From Nocardiopsis listeri NBRC 13360 (GTDB taxonomy: Bacteria; Actinomycetota; Actinomycetes; Streptosporangiales; Streptosporangiaceae), in NCBI RefSeq assembly GCF_001570765.1, contig NZ_BCSH01000023.1:1-64000 (forward strand): DNA of 64,000 bases, given 5' to 3'. The notes below the pieces were generated by a model that saw nothing but the letters and a program-made list of their open reading frames with translations, ran no database searches and had not been told where the DNA came from. Shown one piece after another: positions 1-7,740 of this stretch. How positions within the stretch are numbered: the stretch's first letter is position 1; the number at the start of each line of letters is the position of its first letter. A program made the translations under genes and the position numbers.

Positions 1-16
1 CCGGGCGCAATCATCC

Positions 17-520
17 TCAGGGCTTTGGAGTTCCCTCTGGCCACACGCAAGGGGAAGAAGCGCCGATAGAAAGACTCCCCTGGTCGCTTACTCTAAGGGA
101 CATTCTGAAAGCATCTTCCTCGTTTTCAACGCTGATCGACAGTTTTCCAGGACGTTTGTCGTGGAGTACGCGATAGCCGTTAGTGGTCCAATGCTCGTAA
201 AGAAGTTCGGCGTTCTGTTCGTTGTCCTCTGCGGGAAGCCCAGTTAGCCACTGCCTCTGACTGACCGTGACTCGGTCTTTAGAGCCGCCGTCTGTGGGAT
301 CGTCGCAGGAGGCGAAGGCGACCGGTCCGAGGGGTTCGAGTTCAACAGTGTCAGGTAGAGCAGCTACGGCGTCGGTGACGTGTTGTTCGATCTTCTCGGC
401 GGCTTCGTCCTGGGTGATCGTTTCTTCCATGTCTGCTCTCTGTCCGAATCCGATGTTGCAGCCAGTCAAAACAAGGGCGGTCAAGGTGGCGCATGCCACC
501 GCTTTCCATTGGTTCATCAT
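17..520 (-). CDS. Small secreted lipoprotein, repeat unit 1
   Basis: This gene encodes a predicted 167-residue lipoprotein of unknown function. I start it at the ATG at 520 because the lipobox (LTGC, Cys21) then lies at the end of a normal signal peptide; the open frame runs on upstream, but that would bury the signal. The mature protein holds an acidic TITQDEAAEKIEQH stretch and ends SSPCVWPEGTPKP, with two further cysteines. Its closest relative is the next lipoprotein at 1054-1566, which shares the QDEAA segment, the ASCDDPTDGG segment and an identical C terminus. It lies directly downstream of a truncated hydrolase gene on the same strand, 11 bases after its stop, so it is probably co-transcribed. 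Partner or immunity roles are guesses only. Confidence 0.75.
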   Translation of the reverse strand: MMNQWKAVACATLTALVLTGCNIGFGQRADMEETITQDEAAEKIEQHVTDAVAALPDTVELEPLGPVAFASCDDPTDGGSKDRVTVSQRQWLTGLPAEDNEQNAELLYEHWTTNGYRVLHDKRPGKLSISVENEEDAFRMSLRVSDQGSLSIGASSPCVWPEGTPKP

Positions 521-530
521 TTTAGGCGTC

Positions 531-1031
531 CTAGTGTTTTCCAGCGATGACTTCACCCATGTACTCCAATGAATCATTACCTTCTTGGAAGTATTCTGAG
601 TGGGCGGCTCCGAGCGGCCACTGGCCTCCTTCGCTGCCCTCGTTGGATTCGAACACGGTTGCTCCGAATTCGGGGCTGGTGGGGCCGGTGCCGTGTGTCA
701 GATCGGTGAGGCCGGTGATTCCGTCGTTCTTCGCTGTTGTGGCGTGCACGTTCGCAGGAGGGAACCGGAGTTCGGACGCGTGCTGAGCGCTCGTACCAGA
801 GTTGCCCACGAGGACGATCTCGTCGGCGTTATCGTCCGCCTCGTTGGCAGTATCCACAAGCCAGTTCGCTCGGCCCATGTGGGTATCGGTGCTCTGCCAG
901 GTGGTCGTGGCATCTGGGACGAGGGTGGCGACGTTGTCGGCGGTGTCGGGATTGTCGTTGGACACGGTCGCGGTCGTGAGCGTCTCGGCCATCGTTATCT
1001 GCAGTGCAGGGAGTTCCCCGGCCAAGAGCAT
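531..1031 (-). pseudogene. Truncated DUF1023-type alpha/beta hydrolase, copy 1
   Basis: This is a shortened copy of the hydrolase at 1568-3209. The frame is open from an ATG at 1031 and matches the full copy from the NPDTADNVATLVP block onward. It then jumps from the WLVDTANEADD segment straight to DEIVLVGNSGT. The roughly 75 residues in between, which in the full copy hold the GHSYG nucleophile elbow, are missing. The C-terminal 90 residues (STSAQHASELR-like to MGEVIAGKH) are well conserved. Without the serine it cannot be an active hydrolase of this family. The N-terminal large helical domain is absent as well. It may be translated as a 166-residue remnant, but I treat it as a pseudogene. 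Confidence 0.7.
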
Positions 1032-1053
1032 GCCCGGCCGGGCGCAATCATCC

Positions 1054-1566
1054 TCAGGGCTTTGGAGTTCCCTCTGGCCACACGCAAGGGGAAGAAGCGC
1101 CAATCGAGAGGCTGCCCTCGTCGCTGACTTGGACGGATACGTTGAAAGCGTCTGTTTCATTTTCCACGGTCACGAACAGCTCGTCTGGACGTAGATCGTG
1201 AATTACCTGATATCCGTTATTGGCCCAGTAGTCGTGCATTAGTTCGATGTTGGACTCGTTCTCCTCGCTTGGGAGCCCCCGGATCCATAGTCTTTCGCTG
1301 ACGGTAACTCGGTCCTTCGGTCCACCATCAGTTGGATCGTCGCAGGAAGCATAATTCATGCCTTGCCGTGTTTCGAGTTCGGCTTCGTCTGGGAGTGAGG
1401 ACATCACTCCATCAATGTGCTCCTTGACCTTGTCGGCGGCTTCGTCTTGAGTAATTGTTTCTTCCATCGTTGCTCTCTGTCCGGGTTCGGTACTGCAGGC
1501 TGTAAATGTGAGGGAGGTCAGGGTGGCACAGGCCGTAATCTTTAGTCGGTTCATTTTCATAATCAT
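1054..1566 (-). CDS. Small secreted lipoprotein, repeat unit 2
   Basis: This encodes a predicted 170-residue lipoprotein, paralogous to the one at 17-520. There is a lysine-containing N terminus, a hydrophobic core and a lipobox ending FTAC (Cys24 if translation starts at 1566; ATGs at 1560 and 1554 are equally possible). The mature part shares ETITQDEAA, the CDDPTDGG block and the terminal GSLSIGASSPC segment with its neighbour, while the middle differs. The start codon lies one base after the TAG of the upstream hydrolase and has no obvious Shine-Dalgarno sequence, so translational coupling is likely. The function is unknown. Confidence 0.75.
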   Translation of the reverse strand: MIMKMNRLKITACATLTSLTFTACSTEPGQRATMEETITQDEAADKVKEHIDGVMSSLPDEAELETRQGMNYASCDDPTDGGPKDRVTVSERLWIRGLPSEENESNIELMHDYWANNGYQVIHDLRPDELFVTVENETDAFNVSVQVSDEGSLSIGASSPCVWPEGTPKP

Positions 1567-1567
1567 T

Positions 1568-3209
1568 CTAATGTTCTGCAGCGATGACTTCTCCCATGTA
1601 TTTCAGAGAGAGCGAACCATCCTTAAAGTATTCCGAGTGGGCGGCTCCGAGTGGCCGTTGGCCTCCTTCGCTGCCCTCGTTGGATTCGAACACGGTTGCT
1701 CCGAATTCGGGGCTGGTGGGGTCGGCGCCGTGTGTCAGATCGGTGAGGCCGGTGATTCCGTCGTTCTTCGCTGTTGAGGCGTGTACGTTCTCAGGGAGGA
1801 ACCCGAGTTCGGACGCGTGCTGGGCGTTCGTGCCGGGGCTGCCTACCAGGACGATCTCGTCGGCGTTGAGGCCAGCCTCGCTCTGAGCGGTGTGTCCGAC
1901 GACAGGAGCCGTAGCTGTGCCCGATGACGGTGTTGTTCGAGTGTGTGGTGTTCTCGTGGGTGGCACGAAGACCGTCCTGGAACCGGCTCAGCTCATCGAC
2001 CGCACCCTCGGCGCGCCCGGTTCCAGCCGCCTCGGCGAAGTTGGGAGCGTCGTAGCCGATCCAGCTGATCACGGCATGCTCATCGTTCTCCGCTGCGTCG
2101 TTCGCGGACTCCATGAGCGAGTTCGCTCGGCCCATTTGGGCGTCGATGCTTTGCCAGGTGGTGGTGGTGCCCGGGACGAGGGTGGCGACGTTGTCGGCGG
2201 TGTCGGGGTTGCCGTTGGACACGATGGCTCGCCCGCGATCGTTGGGGTCGAGGGCGAGCAGGTACCTGTCGGCGCCCTCGGCGTTGAGGTCCCCGTGCAG
2301 CCTGGTCAGCGTGTCGAGTTCTTCTCGGAGCTTGGCCGGGTCGGTCGGGGGGATGTAGACGTTCTCATCTCCATCACCATCGGAATCACCGATGACTTCA
2401 ACGGCCTCTGCGCGCTCTTGTTCGATGTCCTCGATCTCTTCCTCCAACCGTTCGATCTCCTCGTCCAGGTGGTCCCGGTTGAGTTGGTCGCGGATGGTGG
2501 TGGGGACCCCGTCCAGGTCGCGCAGGAGGTCGGGGTGGTCCTCGATGACCTGTTGTTGTTCGGATTCGTCCAGGGAGTGCCACCAGGTGTTGACGGTGGA
2601 GGGGTGATCGTCCGGGCTGGGAAGATCGTCGGGGAGCATGCCGGGGTAGCTGTCGCCGAAGTAGGAGAGCTGGGTGCCGGTCAACAGCCCGGTTTGGGCC
2701 ATGCGTGCCAAGGCATCTGCTGAGGGTCCGTTCCGCAGGGAGTCGGAGGTTTCCTCGGCCTGGTCCATCAGGGTGTTCCAGTAACCCTGGTGTTCCTCCA
2801 GAAGAAGTTCCTTGGTCCGATCGAGGGGTTTGGCCACGGCGAAAGGATCTTTGACGGCCTCTGCGGAATCAGCAAGGGCCGTGTTGAACCTGTCCTCGAG
2901 GTTGGTGCGCTTGGCCCGGTAGTCCTCGATGTCCTGGGCCCACTGTTTCAAGGTGGCGGCCCCGTAGGTCAGGTCCCGTGTGGTGTCCTCCCACAGGATG
3001 AGTTCGTCGGCGGCGGCCGTGGTGATGTCCCAGGCCACCAGGTCGGTGAACTCGCCCGCGCTGCTACGGAAACCGGCGTCGGTCTCCTCTGTTTGTCCGG
3101 TGAGGGACAGACGCAGCTCTACCAGGGCTTCGGCGCCGGTGCGGATGGTGGCGGGGTCGGCGTCGATGTCGCCGGGAAGCCCCAGCGTGGGGGTGGATCC
3201 AGTCGTCAT
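1568..3209 (-). pseudogene. DUF1023-type alpha/beta hydrolase with frameshift
   Basis: The gene would encode about 546 residues: a long N-terminal helical region (acidic, coiled-coil-like around residues 230-260, rich in Glu) followed by a DUF1023-type alpha/beta hydrolase domain. The N-terminal frame runs from ATG 3209 to the nucleophile elbow VIGHSYGS and then goes out of register. Homologous sequence resumes in another frame as VVGHTAQSEAGLNADEIVLVG and runs to the stop at 1568. The break lies near 1902-1908, and the total length is one base over a multiple of three. The same C-terminal segment is intact in the neighbouring short copy, which supports a real single gene with an indel. It could be decay or a sequencing error. 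Such proteins often sit beside ESX/WXG100-like partners, as here. Confidence 0.75.
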
Positions 3210-3233
3210 GTCGGTGTGCTCTTCTGGTCGGGG

Positions 3234-3560
3234 TCAGAAGTTGACGGGGATGTCCAGCAGGTCCAGGCCGTCGCGGAACTCGTCCGAGGCCTCGTGATCG
3301 GTGGCCGCGATCTCCAGGTCGGCTCCTTGTACGTCTTGGGCGAGGTTCACGGAGTTCTGGGCGAGTTGGCTGATGTTTTCAAAGGTCTTGATCTCAAAGC
3401 TCTCTACGCCGGAGGCGACGTAGGAGGAGACGGCTTCTTTGAGTTCATCGGTGATGTCTTCGAGGGCGGGGGCCGCTGAGATGGTGCGGATGGCGAGTTC
3501 CTCGGCCTGTTCGGCTTCGTTCATCGCTTCGATGGGGTTGACCCCGGTGGCGGTGGACAT
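3234..3560 (-). CDS. Small helical WXG100/ESX-like protein
   Basis: This encodes a 108-residue acidic, mostly helical protein with no signal peptide or membrane segment. I use the ATG at 3560 (MSTATGVNP); the open frame continues 21 codons upstream, but that part is out of character. It lies 24 bases upstream of the hydrolase gene on the same strand, so the two look like an operon. Size, composition and the pairing with a DUF1023 hydrolase that has a helical N-terminal domain resemble actinobacterial WXG100/ESX-associated modules. However, no clear WXG motif is visible, so the assignment rests on context. Confidence 0.6.
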   Translation of the reverse strand: MSTATGVNPIEAMNEAEQAEELAIRTISAAPALEDITDELKEAVSSYVASGVESFEIKTFENISQLAQNSVNLAQDVQGADLEIAATDHEASDEFRDGLDLLDIPVNF

Positions 3561-3787
3561 AGGGATTCCTACTGGTTCAAGGCGTGAGGGAGCAACCAGG
3601 ACGTTACCGTACGTAGCAGCCACGATTCAGGGCGAAACGGTGTTTACTGCTGTCCGGAAACGGCCATGGCTCCGCGAGGTGCGCCCCCACCTGCACCCAC
3701 CTTGTACTGGGGAGCACACCAGGAGCACACAAGCCCCGAAAACGCCGTGAGGACCTCTTTCGAGATCCTCGCTTACCCCTTCTGACC
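3561..3787. other. Gene-free stretch before the island, with arm-like repeat
   Basis: No gene is supported here. The segment 3711-3733 contains two GGAGCACAC-type units. They resemble the GAGCACGAAC-GGAGCACGCAAG motif found just inside both islands (3961-3982 and 10448-10469). It may be chromosomal attachment-flanking DNA or the remnant of an older insertion at the same tRNA. Confidence 0.4.
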
Positions 3788-3797
3788 TGGGGTTTTG

Positions 3798-3842
3798 TGG
3801 CGCACCCGGCAGGATTCGAACCTGCGACCGTCGGATTAGAAG
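3798..3842 (-). repeat. att copy 1: 3' fragment of tRNA-Arg, outer end of island A
   Basis: These 45 bases are identical to the 3' part of the tRNA-Arg gene (17681-17725), from the encoded CCA to the anticodon loop. The ten bases on their left (TGGGGTTTTG) are also shared, so the direct repeat is at least 55 bp. The 5' half of the tRNA is absent, so this is not a functional tRNA. It marks the distal end of island A. Confidence 0.9.
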
Positions 3843-4136
3843 TTCCATGGTCACGTACCGTCACGTGTCACTTCATGCCGTTGTGTCCCACACCATCCGC
3901 ATCCGGGTGCCGTCCTGTGCCACGATGGGCCGTCTGATGTTGTTCCGGTCCAAAGCTGCGGAGCACGAACGGAGCACGCAAGCCTGAAAGAGCGTCCGAT
4001 GGCACCTCGCGAAATCCTCACGAGGAAAAGGCCGTACCCGAGATCGACCTCGAAGCCCCGCAGCCACACCGATCCACTGGCGAGGCATTCTTCACGGGCG
4101 GCACGAGAGACGGCCGGGTACGGCCAAGGAGATCCT
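3843..4136. other. Island A left-end region with putative arm sites
   Basis: No gene is seen. Positions 3945-4002 closely match 10432-10489 at the equivalent place in island B, including GAGCACGAACGGAGCACGCA and GCGTCCGATGG. Conserved short repeats next to an att core are what integrase arm-binding sites look like. Confidence 0.55.
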
Positions 4137-5594
4137 CTACGACGATGCGTCGACGCAGCAGTCACCCTCATCAGATGAGGTAGCCGGCTCTGAGGACACC
4201 ACGCCGCTGCCACCAGCAGAGACCACGGATGATTCGGAGATGGTCGGGGCGGTGCAGCAACCGCTCCCCTCGGCCACAGGCTCCTGCACCGTCTCCGGGA
4301 CAGGACCACAGCAACCTGCTGTGTCGGTTGTGTCGGTGGTGGAGTCTTCGAACAACCCGGCTCCACCGCAGACTCCGCTCTCGGGCAGGGTCAGTTTCAC
4401 GCGGGCTGCACCCTCATGGTCACCGGCCAACCGGGCGGCGATACTGCGCACCTGTTCGAACCCGGTCAGCGCCAAGAAGGTGGGGGCGCGTCCGTAGGAC
4501 TTCATCCCGGCCAGGAAGAAACCCTCCTCGGGATGGGACAGTTCCTTGGCCCCATGGGGGTAGACGGTGCCACAGGAGTGCGCATTGGGATCGATGAGCG
4601 GGGCCAGCTCCACCGGCGCCTGGAGAGTGGGATCCAAGCCCAAGCGCATCTCGGAGAGGAAGGCCAAGTCGGGGCGGAACCCGGTCAGCGCCACGACTTC
4701 GTCCACCGGCTCGCTCTGTCGACCGTCATCGTCGATCAGTACGAAGCGATCATTCTCTGCGCGCACCCGGCCGGTGCGGAACCCCGTCACGACCTCGACA
4801 TGCCCGGCCTCGACCGCGGCCTTGGCGCGCTGTCCGAGTGCACCACGCGCGGCGAGCTGGTCGGCCGCTCCACCGCCGAAAGCGTCACCGATCTCTCCGC
4901 GGCGCAGTACCCACACCGCCTTGGTCCCGGGTTCTTCCTCGGCCAACGCGGACAAGGCGACCAGAGCGGTCAGTGCCGAGTGCCCTCGGCCTACGACCGC
5001 CGTGGTCCGGCCAGCGTATCGCGCTCGAGTACCCGGAACGGTCAGATCGGGGATGCGGTAGGAAACGTGCGTGGCGGCCGTCCCCTCGCCCAGCGCGGGC
5101 AAGCCGTCGCCCCCCAGCGGATTGGGTGACCCCCAGGTGCCCGAGGCGTCCACTACCGCGCGAGCCAGGATCTGCTCCTCACCCTTCGGTGTGCGTACCC
5201 GCACGGTGAAGGGCTGGTCGGTGCGCCCGGAATCCACCACGCGATCCCGACCCTTGCGACTCACGCCGGTCACCTCGGTGCGGAACCGGACCCGATCCGC
5301 GAGGGTATGGGCCAACGGGACCAAATAGGCCTCGACCCACTCACGGCCGGTCGGATAGTGGCTGTCGTCCGGACGCTGCCAACCCGTGATGGTCAGCAGC
5401 TTCTCTGCGGCCGGGGCGACCAGGTCGCGCCACATCGAGAACAGACGCACGTGCCCCCACCCGGCCACCGCCGCACCAGCGGAGTCCCCCTTCTCCAGAA
5501 CCAGGACCGGCACCTTCCGCTCGACCAACTCCGCAGCCGCCGCCAAACCCGTGGGGCCCGCACCGATCACCACAACGGGACGCTCGTCACCCAT
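4137..5594 (-). CDS. ArsO-like flavin-dependent oxidoreductase with Cys-pair tail
   Basis: This encodes a 485-residue flavoprotein. The N terminus has a dinucleotide-binding fold (VVIGAGPTGLAAAAEL, residues 8-23), and a second NAD(P)-binding motif (VVGRGHSALTAL) lies in the middle, as in flavin monooxygenases. It is most like the flavoproteins called ArsO in actinobacterial arsenic operons, whose reaction is not well established. I use ATG 5594, preceded by AAGGGAG; an ATG at 5609 is the alternative. The last 70 residues hold a cysteine-rich tail with VCGG, GCCG, GCCT and DCCVD motifs, a plausible site for soft metal or arsenite. It is divergent from the ArsR-ArsN fusion gene across a 93-base promoter region, so it is probably controlled by that repressor. 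Confidence 0.75.
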   Translation of the reverse strand: MGDERPVVVIGAGPTGLAAAAELVERKVPVLVLEKGDSAGAAVAGWGHVRLFSMWRDLVAPAAEKLLTITGWQRPDDSHYPTGREWVEAYLVPLAHTLADRVRFRTEVTGVSRKGRDRVVDSGRTDQPFTVRVRTPKGEEQILARAVVDASGTWGSPNPLGGDGLPALGEGTAATHVSYRIPDLTVPGTRARYAGRTTAVVGRGHSALTALVALSALAEEEPGTKAVWVLRRGEIGDAFGGGAADQLAARGALGQRAKAAVEAGHVEVVTGFRTGRVRAENDRFVLIDDDGRQSEPVDEVVALTGFRPDLAFLSEMRLGLDPTLQAPVELAPLIDPNAHSCGTVYPHGAKELSHPEEGFFLAGMKSYGRAPTFLALTGFEQVRSIAARLAGDHEGAARVKLTLPESGVCGGAGLFEDSTTDTTDTAGCCGPVPETVQEPVAEGSGCCTAPTISESSVVSAGGSGVVSSEPATSSDEGDCCVDASS

Positions 5595-5636
5595 GACACT
5601 CCCTTTCATCGACGAGGATCTATGATCTGAGACTTT

Positions 5637-5652
5637 ATCGATGGGAATCGAT
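5637..5652. promoter_or_regulatory. Candidate ArsR operator between arsO-like and arsR-arsN
   Basis: The sequence ATCGATGGGAATCGAT has two ATCGAT palindromes four bases apart. It lies in the 93-base divergent promoter region, with its end 35 bases before the ATG of the ArsR fusion. ArsR-family repressors bind such dyads near their own promoters, so it could control both directions. The role is inferred. Confidence 0.5.
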
Positions 5653-5687
5653 GGAAGCAACCATAGGTCTTGGTCGATAATGAGTGC

Positions 5688-6584
5688 ATGACTGCGACGA
5701 CACTCGGACACATCGACCACCTGCTCCCCGCCGCCGACGCCGAGACCTACGCCGCCTGGTTCGCCTGCCTGGCCGAACCCATGCGCGTTCGCCTGCTGCA
5801 CGCCATCGCCACCACTCCCCAAGCGGTCAGTGTGGGGGAGTTGGCCCAGATGGTGGATGTTCGCCAGCCCACGGTCTCCCACCACCTGCGCAAACTCGCC
5901 GACGTGGGGTTCGTGACCCTCACCAAGGTGGGTACCTCCACCAAAGTCGCGGTCAACCCGGCCTGCTGCACCGGCCTGCCGCATGCCGCGGACGCGGTGA
6001 TGGGTGTACTCAACGCCCGTCCCTGCTGCCCCACCGACCTGCCCGGCGACGTCACCACCCGAACCATGGTCGAAGCCGACCTGGAACGGGTACGCGACAT
6101 CTACGCCCAAGGCATCGCCACCGGTGAAGCGACCTTCGAGACCCGAGTCCCTGATCTGGAAGAACTGAAGAACAAGTGGCTCACGGGACACCGATGGGTG
6201 GCCGAGACCGATGATCGCGTCGTCGGCTGGGCCGCTGCTTCACCGGTCTCCACCCGCGAGGTCTATTCCGGGGTGGCTGAAACCTCGGTGTACGTGGCTG
6301 AGGACGCGCGTGGCCGTGGTGTGGGCAAAACCTTGCTGTACCGGCAGGTCACCGAGGCCGACACCGCTGGTCTGTGGATGTTGCAGACCTCGATCTTCCC
6401 TGAGAACCGCGCCTCCTTGTCCCTGCATCATCAGGCCGGCTTTCGCACGGTGGGCGTACGCGAACGCATCGCCCGCCACCACGGCACCTGGCGCGACATC
6501 GTGCTGTTGGAGAGGCGCCGCCCGGACGAGGAGATCGCCCCCGACGCGGTTGCTCACAAGGGCTCCGGCGACCTCAACCCCTGA
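5688..6584 (+). CDS. ArsR repressor fused to ArsN1/PPT-type acetyltransferase
   Basis: This 298-residue protein joins two domains. Residues 1-115 are an ArsR winged helix (DVRQPTVSHHLRKLADVGFV recognition helix) with Cys pairs at 93-94 and 113-114. Residues 123-277 are a GNAT acetyltransferase of the phosphinothricin/ArsN1 type: EADLERVRDIYAQGIATGEATF at the start, acetyl-CoA loop RGRGVG at 208-213, then HHQAGFRTVGVRERIARHHG. Known members of that group acetylate phosphinothricin, methionine sulfoximine or arsinothricin. A single polypeptide would sense trivalent arsenic and detoxify an arsenic antibiotic, but the substrate is inferred. I use ATG 5688 rather than TTG 5670. No good ribosome-binding site is visible, so the message may be leaderless. 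Confidence 0.85.
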   Translation: MTATTLGHIDHLLPAADAETYAAWFACLAEPMRVRLLHAIATTPQAVSVGELAQMVDVRQPTVSHHLRKLADVGFVTLTKVGTSTKVAVNPACCTGLPHAADAVMGVLNARPCCPTDLPGDVTTRTMVEADLERVRDIYAQGIATGEATFETRVPDLEELKNKWLTGHRWVAETDDRVVGWAAASPVSTREVYSGVAETSVYVAEDARGRGVGKTLLYRQVTEADTAGLWMLQTSIFPENRASLSLHHQAGFRTVGVRERIARHHGTWRDIVLLERRRPDEEIAPDAVAHKGSGDLNP

Positions 6585-6639
6585 CCTCGGCCATCGTTTC
6601 CACCAGGAGACGCATGCTTTCGCCTGCCACGTAGCCGCG

Positions 6640-6800
6640 ACGTTGAAGTCGCCGACCCGCCGGATCGCCTGTACCCGCCCGGAACCAAGACGGTCCCACC
6701 CATCCTGGTCCACTTTCATGGCAAAGGACGGATCCTGGGAGATGCGGACTCCTGCTTTGTCGTCTTCGGGCGAGGCCTCGCACACGGGTTCCTAGGACGA
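6640..6800 (+). pseudogene. Alpha/beta hydrolase fragment
   Basis: The 328 bases between the acetyltransferase and arsC hold no intact gene. One frame reads DRLYPPGTKT, then PPILVHFHGKGRILGDADS. That resembles the oxyanion-hole region of hormone-sensitive-lipase-type hydrolases (normally VYFHGGGWVLGD). There is no start, nucleophile or C terminus, so it is a decayed fragment if real. Confidence 0.4.
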
Positions 6801-6912
6801 GAAGCCCACCCGAACTCTCCCTGCTCGGCCACCCGCCGTGCCGGACAGCATGTACGCGACGCGTCCGTGCCAAGGACCGACCACACCGGATGGCCCACTG
6901 CCACGGTGCTCC

Positions 6913-7332
6913 TCAGGTGCGGGGGCGAGCGGTCACTCCCAGCTCCTTCAGGAGCCCGCGAACACGCTGCTCGATGTCATCCCGGATGGGACGTACGGCT
7001 TCCACGCCCTGCCCGGCCGGGTCGGGCAGGTCCCAGTCCAGGTAACGCTTGCCAGGAAAAACCGGGCACACGTCGCCGCAACCCATGGTGATGCACACGT
7101 CGGAGACCTCGACCGCTTCGGTGGTGAGGACCTTGGGGCGCTGGTCGGTGAGGTCGATACCCACCTCGTTCATGGCCTCGATCACCGCGGGGTTGATGCT
7201 TTGGGCCGGGGCCGATCCCGCCGAACGCACCAGTACCCGCTCACCGGCCAGGTGCCGTAGCCAGGCAGCGGCCATCTGGGAGCGGCCCGCGTTGTGCACG
7301 CACACGAAGAGTACGGATGGTGTCTCGGTCAT
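6913..7332 (-). CDS. arsC: Arsenate reductase ArsC (LMW-phosphatase fold)
   Basis: This 139-residue enzyme reduces arsenate to arsenite in the cytoplasm. It has the low-molecular-weight phosphatase loop CVHNAGRS (CX5R, Cys near residue 13), the SAGSAP segment, and a GCGDVCPVFPGKRYLDWDLPDP block with two more cysteines. Whether electrons come from thioredoxin or mycothiol/mycoredoxin cannot be told by eye. I use ATG 7332, with GGTGGAGG six bases upstream; an in-frame GTG lies at 7344. It is divergent from arsR-acr3, with 96 bases between starts. Two further ArsC domains lie in island B, at 10588-10998 and in the chimera at 11012-11818. Confidence 0.92.
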   Translation of the reverse strand: MTETPSVLFVCVHNAGRSQMAAAWLRHLAGERVLVRSAGSAPAQSINPAVIEAMNEVGIDLTDQRPKVLTTEAVEVSDVCITMGCGDVCPVFPGKRYLDWDLPDPAGQGVEAVRPIRDDIEQRVRGLLKELGVTARPRT

Positions 7333-7418
7333 GGAGGCCTCCACCTTCTATCTCGGGCCCGGTTCGATGGTCGGTTCAGGCCGGAGGGGAATTCGCGTCG
7401 GCATCGAATGCTATGTCA

Positions 7419-7438
7419 ATATCAGGGCATGCTGATAT
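7419..7438. promoter_or_regulatory. Palindromic operator over the arsR start codon
   Basis: An inverted repeat, ATATCAG-GGCATG-CTGATAT, has seven-base arms, and the arsR start codon (7429) lies inside it. A related TATCA/TGATA pattern continues just downstream. Such placement would let ArsR block its own transcription or translation initiation, and arsC on the other strand could be co-regulated. Confidence 0.55.
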
Positions 7439-7740
7439 CAGTCGACACTGATTTTATGAGGGTGCTGGCGGACCCTTTGCGCATGCGCATCGTCTCCTTG
7501 CTCGCTCACGAGACCCTGTGCACCACACACCTGATCGAGGAGACCGGCGCAGGCCAGACCAACCTGTCCAACCACCTGCGCGTCCTGCGCGAGGCGGGCC
7601 TGGTCGCGACCGAACCCTGTGGGCGCTACACCTACTACCGGCTCCTGCCCGAAGCCCTGGAAACCTTCGCGGGATCGATGGCCGAACTGGCCCGCACCGC
7701 CCGCTCCCATGCCGCCGCAGACAACAGGAGACCCTGCTGA
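7429..7740 (+). CDS. arsR: ArsR-family arsenic-responsive repressor
   Basis: This 103-residue winged-helix protein is a typical ArsR/SmtB repressor: MRVLADPLRMRIVSLLAHE, then the recognition region TNLSNHLRVLREAGLV and the wing GRYTYYRLLPEAL. Cysteines in ETLCTTHL and EPCGRY may form the As(III) site. The ATG at 7429 lies within a palindrome and has no Shine-Dalgarno sequence, which suggests a leaderless transcript; ATG 7456 is less likely because it would remove helix 1. The stop overlaps the acr3 start (TGATG), so the two genes are translationally coupled. It is a different lineage from the ArsR part of the fusion at 5688, with no Cys pairs. Confidence 0.9.
   Translation: MLISVDTDFMRVLADPLRMRIVSLLAHETLCTTHLIEETGAGQTNLSNHLRVLREAGLVATEPCGRYTYYRLLPEALETFAGSMAELARTARSHAAADNRRPC

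Larger units (their letters stand above)
1..2075. repeat. Tandem duplication, about 1.04 kb unit
   Basis: The first 63 bases of the window recur almost exactly at 1038-1100, and the block around 627-785 recurs around 1660-1820. Each unit holds the 3' part of a DUF1023 hydrolase plus a lipoprotein gene. Position 1 falls inside the same repeat, so a further truncated hydrolase copy probably continues to the left of the window. The two lipoproteins have diverged much more than the hydrolase C-terminal segments, so the units have either evolved at different rates or been partly homogenised. Confidence 0.75.

Noticed and set aside
3798-3842. A possible second tRNA-Arg gene
   Set aside because: Only the 3' 45 bases are present; no acceptor 5' strand, D arm or full anticodon stem. 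The same applies to 10375-10419.
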